From assembly GCA_033220425.1 (NCBI GenBank), contig CM065651.1, forward strand, positions 558,001 through 622,000: a DNA stretch of 64,000 nt. The letters run 5' to 3'. Every line of letters begins with the position of its first letter. The first letter of the stretch is position 1. The position numbers and the translations under genes are program-made. The stretch comes from Lepraria neglecta (lineage: Eukaryota > Ascomycota > Lecanoromycetes > Lecanorales > Stereocaulaceae). This document shows positions 55,103-64,000 of the stretch, piece by piece. The notes beneath the pieces are model-generated. The model was not told the DNA's origin, did not search any database, and saw only the letters and a list, made by a program, of their open reading frames with translations.

Positions 55103-55660
55103 TCAAGGATTGAGGCGGGGTTTTGATCTAGTCGTCGACAAAGGAGCCTCGCCCAATGAAACCGCTATGCCTGGACTCAATGCTCTTGTTCTACCATGTG
55201 TCTCGTCAAGAAGGTCAGATAATCCAATCAGACCTAGTCTCCCCCTCCAGCGCTGCACTCCCTCGTCTTTGGATGCCTCCAGCTCCAGATCCCTGAAGTT
55301 CAGATCCGTCTGAAGCGTTGGCTGATTATTGAAAGATTTGCAGGGTGATCCGGCCCACCCGAATTGGGTATGGCTCTTTGTCCCGCCTAGCACTTCGACA
55401 ACGACTTGACCGATGTCTGGGAGATCTTTCGCGTGATTGTACGAGCCTCCACCTGCGATCACTAGATTCGGGTGCTGTGGATGTCGCGTGATGATCGGCT
55501 TCTGATCTTCAGTCACGCCGTCCCTGCCATGATCAGCCACGGCATCGGTTAAAGTATACAATGCTTGTGGTTACCACCATGAACTGACTGGATGCGCGCA
55601 CCACTCCCCTGGAGGTCTGGTACCCCCTGCCGCATCCAGTCACGAGCCTCCAACATTGAT
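55103..55660 (-). pseudogene. Fragment of a sarcosine/fructosyl-amine oxidase-like FAD enzyme
   Basis: The conserved C-terminal part KPIITRHPQHPNLVIAGGGS, then YNHAKDLPDIGQVVVEVLGG matches FAD-dependent amine oxidases (H-P-x-x-x-N-L, A-x-G-G-S, K-x-L-P-x-I-G). Just upstream, DWMRQGVPDLQGSG and a Cys followed in another frame by YTLTDAVADHG look like the preceding conserved part, but the two lie in different frames around 55555-55570 without an intron. No FAD-binding N-terminus was found upstream. The remaining 60 residues after the conserved block do not match the family. It is read as a truncated, frameshifted relic. Confidence 0.45.
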
Positions 55661-56400
55661 TTTAGAGGACTGCGCAAGCGCTTACTTGCACGGAGCATAC
55701 ATATACGTCCTGTGCCGTCTCGAAGGGTTAGTGAGTTTCTCAATAGCATCTCCAAGGGAATTAGACTAATTTGTCTTTCAGACGGCCTGCATCTGATCCA
55801 ATCGTCCAGCAGCATCGGAACGAGCTCTACCAACTTTTGGACCCAGGGGTCTTGCCCTTTCTGGTAGTTTGTATTGGGCCGTTTGGCCTTTGGTTCCAGC
55901 TTTTATCCTCTGTGTCACATGTGTGGACGAGGAGGAAAAGCACACCTTACGAGAAGGACTTATTCAAGATCTTCACGAGTCTGGAAGTTATAGTGTAAGA
56001 TTGCTTTAGCCTTTTCTCCTTTATCTCAGGCTCGGGCTGAACATCAAACCACCAACAGAACATCCCGCCTGCGCTGGATGCTATTTCAATGGTGTGGCTC
56101 AACCGAGAGGTTGACATGCTGAAGGAGGGATGGTGGGAGGATATGGTCGCCATCATCGGGCCAGAAAGGATTAGCCTTACTTGAGCCGTTTGGTGTTCTT
56201 TTTTCACGCTTGTTTGAATTCAAATTTCTTTACGTGTGGGCGGTTCAGTGGAGGTAAATTGGCAACTCGCCAGGTTTGCGGCGAGATTGTAATTTATGTA
56301 CAAGCAAATGGGGCAGCAGTGGCCAGGAAACTCACTCCATCCTCCAAACGAATATGGGGGACTGGACCAGATCTAGGAAACGGGATAAAGATTATAGCCA

Positions 56401-57081
56401 TCAAAAAACGGTGTCCTCGACATTTCCATCCCCAAAATCGATACCCCAATAGCTCAATAAAGTAGACTCTGCGTCTGCTCGCTTTTGGGATCTTTCCTTC
56501 AACGCATCTTCCAATTTTGAATGCAACTCCATCACCGTCTCGTGAAACCTCATGTCCGCTGCTTGAGTATCCTTGTGATAAGCCAACTCTTGCAGGAGAT
56601 AGCCGTTCGTTCGTGTGAGTTCTAGCACACGCTCCGCTGAAGAAATAGGGCGACTTTGCTTCGATAGCTGAAGCCGGTGAGGCAACTGCTCGTAGGCGGA
56701 TGTGGTCCCGCCATTCCTTGCGATCTGGTCGTCCAGAGCAACAATGTCACCCGCTCTGCCGGAGGTTGGTCGTCGGCGCAATGCCGGATGTACTGACGAT
56801 AGTCGCCGCTTCGTTTGAGGATCTTGAAAGGTCACATGCCGATTCCCCCTGCTTGTTCTCGCCCTCGGAGACGTAGGCCTTGGGGTTGCAGCCTTTGGGA
56901 CTTGCCCGCGGATTACATCTCGCCGTTGTTCTCCTACCATGGGCGACGACCAGCTTTGTGCCTCACTTTCGGTTCGTGTGTTGCTTGTTGCGACATCACA
57001 GTCAAATATGTCTGGTTTAAAGACGATGCCTGTCGAGGAATCAGCAGCGGATTGGAAATGGTGACTTGGAAGCGCCTCCAT
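56401..57081 (-). CDS. Hypothetical basic/coiled-coil protein, 226 aa
   Basis: Single exon from an ATG at 57081. The first 130 residues are Ser/Arg/Pro-rich and probably disordered (TPRPTSPRARTSRGNRHVTF). They are followed by helices (SAERVLELTRTNGYLLQELA, MRFHETVMELHSKLEDALKE) and the end STLLSYWGIDFGDG. The family is not recognised, though such short fungal coiled-coil proteins are common. It is transcribed away from the secreted-protein gene at 57338. Its first 30 or so codons are duplicated, truncated, at 58258-58350. Confidence 0.5.
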   Translation of the reverse strand: MEALPSHHFQSAADSSTGIVFKPDIFDCDVATSNTRTESEAQSWSSPMVGEQRRDVIRGQVPKAATPRPTSPRARTSRGNRHVTFQDPQTKRRLSSVHPALRRRPTSGRAGDIVALDDQIARNGGTTSAYEQLPHRLQLSKQSRPISSAERVLELTRTNGYLLQELAYHKDTQAADMRFHETVMELHSKLEDALKERSQKRADAESTLLSYWGIDFGDGNVEDTVF

Positions 57082-57337
57082 AGCTGCTTAAAGGAATACC
57101 TTTCCGCGAACCTTCCTGGGTATAATAGTTGGGCATCCTCTGGACCCTGTACGGGAAGCATTGTTTCTCGATGCCCAATTGGGAATCATTTCTGGATGCA
57201 TGAAAAATTTACATAGGGCCGGGATTGGATGTGTTCAAATTCGGCACTACAAAACCCTCCTTGGATAACTTTTTTTTAATTTATCTATCGATTTTACCGA
57301 AGCAATCATACGTCCACACCCCACGTGATCAGTCAGC

Positions 57338-57856
57338 ATGATATTCCTCCGCCTCTCGAAGGCTTATTCAACTTCACTGTTCTGTTACTCTCTAGCCAGT
57401 GCAACTGTCGATGCAGCTCTCCAGGTGAGAAACTTCCCAAATGTCGGTGTAAGTGTACCATAAATTATCGCCCAAGCTCCTCGCTAACCTTTGACGGAGT
57501 CAATTAATCCGGGTTCTTTATACCTCACCTCTTCCGGAGTCAATATGTCTGTTTTCACTGACGCCAATTGCCAAGGCGGTGTGTTAATCTCAGATCTCCT
57601 CCTCTACGGGGAAGACACCGTTTTCGTGGAGGATTCAGACTGGACCAACGGTAGGAATTTCACGTCTTTCGAGATGTCTCGTCCATTGGAGGAACAAGAA
57701 CAATTGGACATCAGCACAATAGGCCAAGATAGCGGCCAAGCCCGGACCTGGAATTGCGGAGCATTTATGATGAGGTATGGAATAGGGACAACTGCTGATT
57801 GTTATAACAACCCGAACGGAGAAGCAGCTGGCTGTGTCCGCTTGTGGCATTATTAG
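57338..57856 (+). CDS. Small secreted protein, copy 1 (147 aa)
   Basis: Exon 1 (57338-57424, 29 codons) and exon 2 (57500-57856) join in phase 0 using the GTGAGA donor at 57425, gctaac branch site and acggag acceptor. The start MIFLRLSKAYSTSLFCYSLA acts as a signal peptide. The mature part has FTDANCQGG, MSRPLEEQEQLDIS, WNCGAF, ADCYNNPNG and ends VRLWHY, with four or five Cys that could form disulfides. It resembles small secreted fungal proteins of unknown role (effector-like by size only). It is paralogous to the gene at 58519. Confidence 0.65.
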
Positions 57857-58518
57857 GTGCAGGTTGATCTGTCTCGTGCCTTGGGAGGGTGCACTTGGGC
57901 CAAATGTTCTCGTTGATGTTCTTCTAATAATGGCAGCGGCAAGCAGAACAAAGCATGCTATACTATAGACAAACAATGCAGGGTATTCCTTTTCCCCATA
58001 TACATTTAGGCTCCTTCGAGAACATACACCGTCATGCTAAATCGGCCGGGCGTACCCAAAAATGCGATATCCGAAGCCAGATTGCTAAAACCGTTAAGCC
58101 TGGCTAATTCATATTTCGCTGCACACTTGCGCGAAGCTACACATGAAAGGGGTGATCAGTTTGTCATGCAGATCCATTTCATACTGCCCACTCCTGGCTG
58201 GACAGCTCCATCACTTGCTGCTCAGCTTTAATACATAGAACTCGTTTTTGCTAGGCTTGCTGTGACATCACGGTCAAATATGTCTGGTTTAAAGACGATG
58301 CCTGACGAGGAATCAGCAGCGGATTGGAAACGGTGACTTGGAAGCGCCCCCATAACTGCTCAAGGAAGCCTTTCCGCGAACCGTCCTGGGTATAATAGTT
58401 GGACTTCCTCCGGACCCTGTAGGGGAGGGGCTATTTCTTGCCCAATTGTAAATGTTTTCTGGATGTGCAGGAGAATCCTATAAATCATATGTCCACATTC
58501 CCCACTTGATCAGTCAGC

Positions 58519-59065
58519 ATGCTATCCCTCAGCATCTCAAGGGCTCGACTAGCTTCCCTTTTCTGTTGCTTTCTGGCCAATGCACCTATCAATGCTGTTC
58601 CAACAGTCCAAAGTACCAATGAAACTGCCTCTCTCCAGGTGAGACAGGTTGAAACGTCTAGTCTCGGTGTAAGTGGATGAAAAGTAGCGCTCGAATCAAC
58701 TCTTTTAAGCAGCGATGCAGGCAATCAAATTAGGCTCTCTGGCCAACACTCTTTTGACGCTTACCATAGCTGCTTTTACGCAAACTGATTGCCAAGGCGG
58801 TCCGATCAGTACACCTCTTCTCACCTATGCGCAGAATACAGGGTTCGGGCCTTATTGGGACGATGGGGCGAGGTTCGCATCAATTGAGTTGTCTCGTCCA
58901 TTAGAGGAACAGGAACAACTGGATATTAGCCAACAGGGCCAGGATGCCGGCCAAACGGATGTTTGGAATTGCGGGGCGTATATAATGAATTATCGCGTGG
59001 GGACAGCTGCAGGATGTCACAATATTCCCAACGGAGCTCTCTGTCTTCGCTTGTGGCATTATTAG
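58519..59065 (+). CDS. Small secreted protein, copy 2 (166 aa)
   Basis: Exon 1 (58519-58666) and exon 2 (58713-59065) join in phase 1 using a donor 42 bp downstream of the one used by copy 1. This adds a segment to exon 1. Signal peptide MLSLSISRARLASLFCCFLA. The mature part has FTQTDCQGGPIS, LSRPLEEQEQLDIS, VWNCGAYIMNYRVG, GCHNIPNG and LRLWHY, giving about 50-60 percent identity to copy 1 by eye. The Cys pattern is mostly kept. Function unknown; secretion is predicted from the leader. Confidence 0.65.
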
Positions 59066-59270
59066 GTGCAGGTTGATCCGTCTCGTGCCTTGGGACTGGG
59101 CCAAAGGTTCTCGTTGATGTTCTTCTAATAATGGCAGCTGCAAGCAGAACAAAGCATGCTATACTCTATAGACAAACAATGCTCTTAGTCTGCTTATTTC
59201 GCAAAGCTGCACAAGGCAATGCTCAATTTCGTCACGCAGATTCAGTTCTGACTGCCCGCTCCTGGCTCCT

Positions 59271-59380
59271 CTCCACCTCTGGCTGCCCATCTCCACCTCT
59301 GGCTGCCCATCTCCACCTCTGGCTGCCCATCTCCACTTCTAGCTACCCATCTCCACTATTGGCTACACAGCTCCACTTTA
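59271..59380. repeat. 20-bp minisatellite, about five copies
   Basis: CTCCACCTCTGGCTGCCCAT is repeated with an exact 20-bp period from 59271, decaying towards 59380. It lies just after the second duplicated unit and is not coding. Confidence 0.9.
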
Positions 59381-59581
59381 CTAGAATTATTGCTATCCAC
59401 CTTCATTGCTGACTCGATCTAATATTTAAGTGATCCCTTCCCGAAGTCTTCAATACATCAGACTTCGTTTTTGCTAGTTGTCAAAGATCAACCTACCTCT
59501 ATTTCACGTCTTTTTGCCAGGTGTGAATTCTTAAGGGAGACCATATTGGGAATCAGCTTAACATCTACGACTATCTGCAAA

Positions 59582-60130
59582 ATGGCGAATCCCTATGGTA
59601 TGTTGTACGACTGAATTCTATCTGACGTTGCTGAATACCTTCCCGTAGATAGCCAAATTGACTCGGGAACCTCCGACGTCTTCCCTCGCCTACTCCGATT
59701 CTATAAGACATTCAGCCTGATCTCTGCTCTTATAAGCGGCTTGTCCCTTGTCATGCTCACCTTCAACGAACTCCACTCTGCGACCTCCGAGCAATTGCGT
59801 GTCGCTAAAAGCCTCCTAGTCATCTCGGTCTTGACAAGCGTGATATCAATTATGGTTACTAGTATCCTGCTCTTCGGCTTTGAGGGTTACGAAAGCGTGA
59901 CATGGAACGACCAAATTCTCGCTTGGGCGCCGCTTGCTACCCTTGACTGTTCAATATTCGCTTTCCTCGGGGGTCTGCTGCTTTGGTGTGCAGATAACAA
60001 TGACTGGTGTATTCCTGTCTTCGGCTCAATCGCGAGTATACTTCTTTTGATTATCTGTTGGGCAACTATCAACACATATTCTATTGTAAGCCGTACGGGT
60101 GGACTGAACAAAGAGAGGAAATCTACATGA
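59582..60130 (+). CDS. Four-pass membrane protein, 165 aa
   Basis: A 16-bp first exon (59582-59597) joins exon 2 (59649-60130) in phase 1 across a 51-bp intron with a GTATGT donor and cgtag acceptor. Four hydrophobic segments follow a short soluble start: FSLISALISGLSLVMLTF, LLVISVLTSVISIMVTSILL, APLATLDCSIFAFLGGLLL and IPVFGSIASILLLIICW. Uncharacterised proteins with this layout are frequent in filamentous fungi; no transport motif is visible. The tiny first exon is supported by phase and by the ATG context aaaATGG. Confidence 0.62.
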
Positions 60131-60658
60131 TAGGCTTTCCGTTTCGCATCTTACATCTGCTGGAAAGGGGTATTGATGGCGTATCTGCTCTGTTTCAAAA
60201 AAATTCATATCAATAAGCCGCGTTGCGAGGCTGTATTTCTATTTTGCTCTGGTAGTAGGCTGGAATCGGTATACATTGGTTCCTGATTTGCGTTCTGTGT
60301 AGTCTAGATGGCAATTTTTTCCTTAGATCACTCTATTCCTGCTTCTAAAAGTGTTAGAATAGAAATCCTTATCGATTTGATACTATACATTTACGCCATA
60401 TACACTCCATTTCTATGAACTGCTTTTGTACAAGGTACACAGCCGTCATCACTTAATGCAATAACAAGACTGTGGCTAGTCGACCAGAATACCCCGTACC
60501 TACATTCCCGCCAAAGTCAGAAATGGATACCGCAAACAGAATCGGATGCTTGTAGTCACACGTGGATGCTGGTCGTGAGTTTCTCGAATTCAAGTACTGT
60601 CTTCTGATCTACCGCAGCCGCCTCCAGTGACTTGTTTATATATTCTCAAAAATCCCAC
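60131..60658. other. About 0.5 kb without a supported gene
   Basis: AT-rich intergenic DNA; nothing recognised. Confidence 0.5.
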
Positions 60659-61072
60659 ATGGAGCTTTCTAAGTTATCGACATTGCCCACGATCACTCGT
60701 TTACCCATGAAATTCAACTTGAACGCGACTGGAGGGGCCCAAAATCTCACGACAGGACCGGAGAATAGACGTCGTGGAAGAATTTTCTCGAGCACTCAAG
60801 ACAAAGAGATTCAAACAAGGAGATTGCTACGCCACCACAACATGGCGAAGCGGCGGGAGCGGCTCGAGGAGTTGTCTAATTCGGATCCGGAATACGCAAA
60901 ATCACTAGACATCAAAGAATGCATGCTGGAAGTGCAGGGAATGTTAGTGGGAAAGCTTGCGGCTGAAGAAAATCACTTCAAAGGACTGGCAGTACTCCCC
61001 GGCTTTTGTATCATAGACTTCGAGGAACGGTTGAAGGAATTAGAAGAGGTGATACAAGCGTTGCAATATTGA
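60659..61072 (+). CDS. Hypothetical basic helical protein, 137 aa
   Basis: The first ATG (60659, MELSKLSTLPTITRL) opens a frame ending at 61072. It has a basic segment (RRRGRIFSSTQDKEIQTRRL), a helical stretch (MAKRRERLEELSNSDPEYAK) and a C-terminal coil (RLKELEEVIQALQY). No known domain. It converges with the DUF3723 gene, whose stop is 118 bp away. Confidence 0.4.
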   Translation: MELSKLSTLPTITRLPMKFNLNATGGAQNLTTGPENRRRGRIFSSTQDKEIQTRRLLRHHNMAKRRERLEELSNSDPEYAKSLDIKECMLEVQGMLVGKLAAEENHFKGLAVLPGFCIIDFEERLKELEEVIQALQY

Positions 61073-61189
61073 GAGCTTCCGGGCTTTCGTTAATGGAATT
61101 TGCCGACGCATGGGGATATCAGTAGTGCTCCATCTCAAGAGATAATAAGAGGACAGAAGCAGAAATGCATCTATCGTAACTCAGCTCGT

Positions 61190-63758
61190 TCAATAAATGT
61201 CATCTAATTCCTCCTCAGGCTGCTCATGATCGTCGAATCGACGGATTAGTGCCTGAACATTGGGCTGTTTGACCATGAGCACCGTCTGGAGTTGCTCGGA
61301 CCGGGCCGCGTCGAGAATGGTGGTCGGAGCTGTCATCTTCAGCCGTTCATTCTTATCCCGCGCTATGAATCGAGCATCGGAAGGCAGCTCTAGGGCGGTG
61401 ACCATAGAAGTTTCGTCGAGGGAGTCGGCTTGATGCTTACGAAAGGTATTGTCCGCCATCGGTGAGAGCACGGTGAACAAGTGCTTCCTTCCGTCCCTCT
61501 GGGAAAGCAGTCGCGACGCCTCCGTAAAAGAGACAATCCCACCCTGATTCTGCTGGCCGGATTCGACCATTGGGGGTGGAGGTCCAGACAATTGGAGCTG
61601 GCTTTTGTTTTCTTCCTTCGTGTCCGGTAGGTGCCCTGACATTAAAAGCTGCTGGCCCGCCATTTGGAAATCTTCATCGTCTGGGTTGACGATACCGGCA
61701 TTTATCCCCTTATTGGACGTGATACGATCGCTGTCGCCCATCACGGCGTCTTCTTCCTTATCCTTAGCGATATCGTCCGGTAGGTTCCCTAACGCTAAAA
61801 GGTGCTGGCCCGCCATTTGGAAACCTTCATCGTCTGGGTTGACTATATCGGCATTTATCTTATTGGACGTGATACGATCGCTGTTGCCCATCACGTCGTC
61901 TCCTTCCCAATCCTTGGCGACATCGTCCCGAAAGGTCTCCACACGAGGTTCCCGATCCAAATCATCTTCTTCAGAGCCAAAGAAACTGTGAAAGAAGTCT
62001 CTTTTTACAGCAAAAGTTGTCAGATAACGCTTGGGAACGTTGCTGTAAGAGCTGCAATAAATGTGATCCAGAAAGAGACTCTCCTGATCTGCTTGAAAAG
62101 CTTGGTCATATGGTCTACCCCATCGATCGGAATTGTCCGATCCGCAGCCATCGTGATCCGATGTCAATTCAGGAACCACTCTCATCCGTACGGCGTATGG
62201 AACGTCGCTCATGAGCTGGCAGTTGAGTTGCACTATTCGACGCATACGTGCCGAATCAATCTGATAATACTTTGACGGTAAGATGCTACGCACGCAGTCC
62301 TCAATTGCCTTGGCATCCGCTGCTTTGCGATCTGGGTATTTTCGACGGAGCCCACGGTATCCACTCTCTGACGCGAGAGACGAGAGCTCGTGCCACCATC
62401 GTTGCTGTATTGTCGGATATAGACTGTTCTGCTTGGCAACATCTTTTCGGGGGGCCTGGCCGTCCATCGCGGGAAAGTGGCGAAGACTGAACAGAAAGAC
62501 CTGTCGGTACGATAGCCAAAAAGAGTCACCGGACGCTAACGTTCGATCCTCGAAGGTAAATTCACTGGTCTGCACCTTTAAACCTGCCTGTCTGTTGTGG
62601 AGAGTATGGAATTGTTGCGACATCGACCCTTTACCATTGTTTGGTAGAAGCTGCTTCAGAATTCTGACAGCAGGCTCCAGCCATTTCGAATTTTCGATAC
62701 ACACCTTTATTGAGAAGATCATATGCTCCACCGAGCAGATGCGATTGAAGATCTCCGATCGCCGGCTGTCATCCTTGACCGCGGGGAGGATATCGCCCGC
62801 CAGCATTCGCATCCGGACGAACGCACGGTCTTCCGTCGATCGGAAAGGACACCGGCCTTGCAGGATAGCGACCGTATTGGCGTCAAGTTGAAGTTGATTA
62901 TTTTTCCTAGCCCCAAGGATGTGAGTCCACGTCTTCTTGACTACGCGTAAGCAGCGGGCTACCTCCTTCAATCTCTGTTAGAAGCGAATAGACAATGGAG
63001 GGGAGTCTCAAACCTCCGGGCAATGTAAGTTCAGTAGTCGAGGGAACGTTCCTATTTGTACAGCCGGCCACAAACCTGCGAACGGTGTCAGATCGTCCAG
63101 GCTTTCTAGGAACTTCCCCGGCAATGCCTCCAATCGTAGGAGACACCCCTGCTTGCTTTTTGAAAGCCTGGCGAGCCATTTATCTCTTCTCGAAGAGTCG
63201 TCCGCTAGTGTGGAAAATCGTATCTGCCGAACTATGTCCCCATCAAACCATCTGGAAGCATTGGAGTCTTGTTCTCGCAATTCGTTCCTCACAAGGTCGT
63301 TGAGGTCTGTAAGTGTTAACAAAAGTGCCAGGGAATCGCAGGCTGAGTTTCACACCATCAGAGTAGAGGTCCACAATCCACCATCTGTCGCCCCCTTTGA
63401 GAAACTTACGTGCCGCTTCCAGGCGGTGTCTCCCGCGTAGGACTCGTAAAGGAGACTCCGGGATTAACCGTTGCGGCTCTTCGAAGACACCGCCGCCGAC
63501 CCCGCCAGAGGGACAGGCTTGGGGCAGAGCGGAACGAGATATTAGCGCAAGCATGTGGTTTTCCGGCTCTCGAGGCCGGCAGCCTTCCTTATGAAACACA
63601 TCCAGCAACCTCGCAACGTTCTTGCCGTCGCGTTGCCTTGGATTTTTGGGAAGCTGTTCATGCTCGAGTTTGTCGAGAGGTATTTCGAACGATCCGCAGA
63701 AGGTCCTGCTCTTCTCTCGAAATACCTGCAGGTCATTAGCCGATGGTTTGTCCATCAT
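61190..63758 (-). CDS. DUF3723-type protein, second copy (826 aa)
   Basis: Exons 63758-63356, 63306-63014 and 62974-61190 join in phases 1 and 0 (introns 49 and 39 bp). Residues 24-133 hold FEIPLDKLEHEQLPKN, KNVARLLDVFHKEGCRPREP and LRVLRGRHRLEAARKFLKGG then DRWWIVDLYSD, the family hallmark also present in the gene at 37809-41588. Further shared features are HLQ-like SFWLSYRQVFLFSLRHFPAM and DQESLFLDHIYCSSYS with FFHSFFG. The C-terminal third differs. Instead of a coiled-coil tract it has two acidic tandem copies of a 50-residue block (VMG-SDRITSNK, IVNPDDE-FQMAGQ), then a degenerate end. The family's role is unknown. ATG 63758 is the first on this strand in frame; a GTG at 63785 is unlikely. 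Confidence 0.85.
61618..61930 (-). repeat. Coding tandem duplication in the second DUF3723 gene
   Basis: Two units of about 155 bp share GGCCCGCCATTTGGAAA, CATCGTCTGGGTTGAC and TTGGACGTGATACGATCGCT. They keep frame and differ by small substitutions and one codon-sized gap. Confidence 0.85.
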
Positions 63759-64000
63759 GACACGAGAAATACTCCGAGAATTCACATCCGGCCTTCAGAG
63801 GTCCTTATATATACACCCAGCCAATTTTGGAATTTAAAGACATCAAGAAGTGGATGTATCAAGGCCCAGCCGCAATGGTCTCTCCTACCGTAACCTGTAT
63901 ACTGGTGCTCTCCCCACGATCCGTCCTTGCTCCTGAGCCTCCGTCCCCTTCAACTTCTGCCACCCTCACTTGAAACCGTTCTTCAAACGCTGCGAAAGTT
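63759..64000. other. Upstream flank of the second DUF3723 gene, right window edge
   Basis: No feature was recognised; the next gene is outside the window. Confidence 0.5.

Larger units (their letters stand above)
56985..59181. repeat. Tandem segmental duplication, two diverged units of about 0.95 kb
   Basis: 56985-57978 and 58255-59181 align throughout. Each contains the 5' end of the 226-aa gene (minus), the divergent promoter, a two-exon secreted-protein gene (plus) and a common 3' flank (CTAATAATGGCAGC, ACAAAGCATGCTATACT). The second unit keeps only the truncated start of the minus-strand gene. The spacer between units (57979-58254) is not shared. Confidence 0.85.

Noticed and set aside
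1-64000. tRNA, rRNA, captain recombinase (DUF3435), reverse transcriptase or transposase genes
   Set aside because: I looked for their motifs in the frames provided and in the sequence and saw none. Absence by eye is not proof; a covariance-model and profile search would settle it.

Overview
This window is nuclear DNA of a filamentous ascomycete (Pezizomycotina; a eurotiomycete is my best guess, not proven). Almost every gene is split by 45-80 bp introns with GT..CTAAC/CTGAC..AG signals, and the recognisable families are fungal: a CSC1/OSCA-like channel, an Est1-type RNA/DNA-binding protein, a fungal AAA ATPase, thaumatin-like and Ser/Thr-rich secreted proteins, DUF3723 proteins and a RING-patatin. 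Exon structures were rebuilt by hand; each reported junction was checked for reading phase unless an entry says otherwise.

Layout. 0-10 kb: poorly recognisable or decaying genes, including a 547-aa protein with acidic and Gln/Pro-rich repeats, a Gln-rich ORF with an in-frame stop, a small zinc-ribbon protein, and a frameshifted copy of a multi-pass membrane protein family. 10-31 kb: mostly intact single genes, namely an APH-fold kinase, a mini MADS-box protein, a thaumatin-like secreted protein, an F-box-like protein, CSC1-like, a Ser/Thr-rich secreted protein, a J-domain protein with 72-bp repeats, an AAA ATPase and an Est1-like protein. 31-37.6 kb: an array of 68-bp hairpin repeats, two hypothetical genes that overlap tail to tail, a microbial-type PARG (DUF2263-like) gene and a DUF3295-like remnant with a nonsense codon.

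37.8-63.8 kb looks like cargo of a giant fungal mobile element of the Starship type. It is bounded by two different DUF3723 genes on the same strand. Between them lie a divergently transcribed pseudokinase, a RING-patatin phospholipase, a coiled-coil protein, a Ulp1-type cysteine protease, a second mini MADS-box protein and a locally duplicated pair of small secreted proteins. DUF3723 and patatin-like genes are recurrent Starship passengers. No tyrosine-recombinase captain (DUF3435) was found, so element membership is an inference and the edges are unknown.

The most unusual signals are: a pair of mini MADS-box genes 41 kb apart with the same intron site and a shared tail motif; a 51-bp palindrome present in two copies 37 kb apart; the 68-bp hairpin array; similar CCAAT-containing tandem repeats upstream of two unrelated genes; and a pseudokinase/DUF3723 head-to-head pair. 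Unresolved splice junctions (patatin, 5' end of the AAA gene, 3' end of the Ulp1 gene) are marked in their entries.
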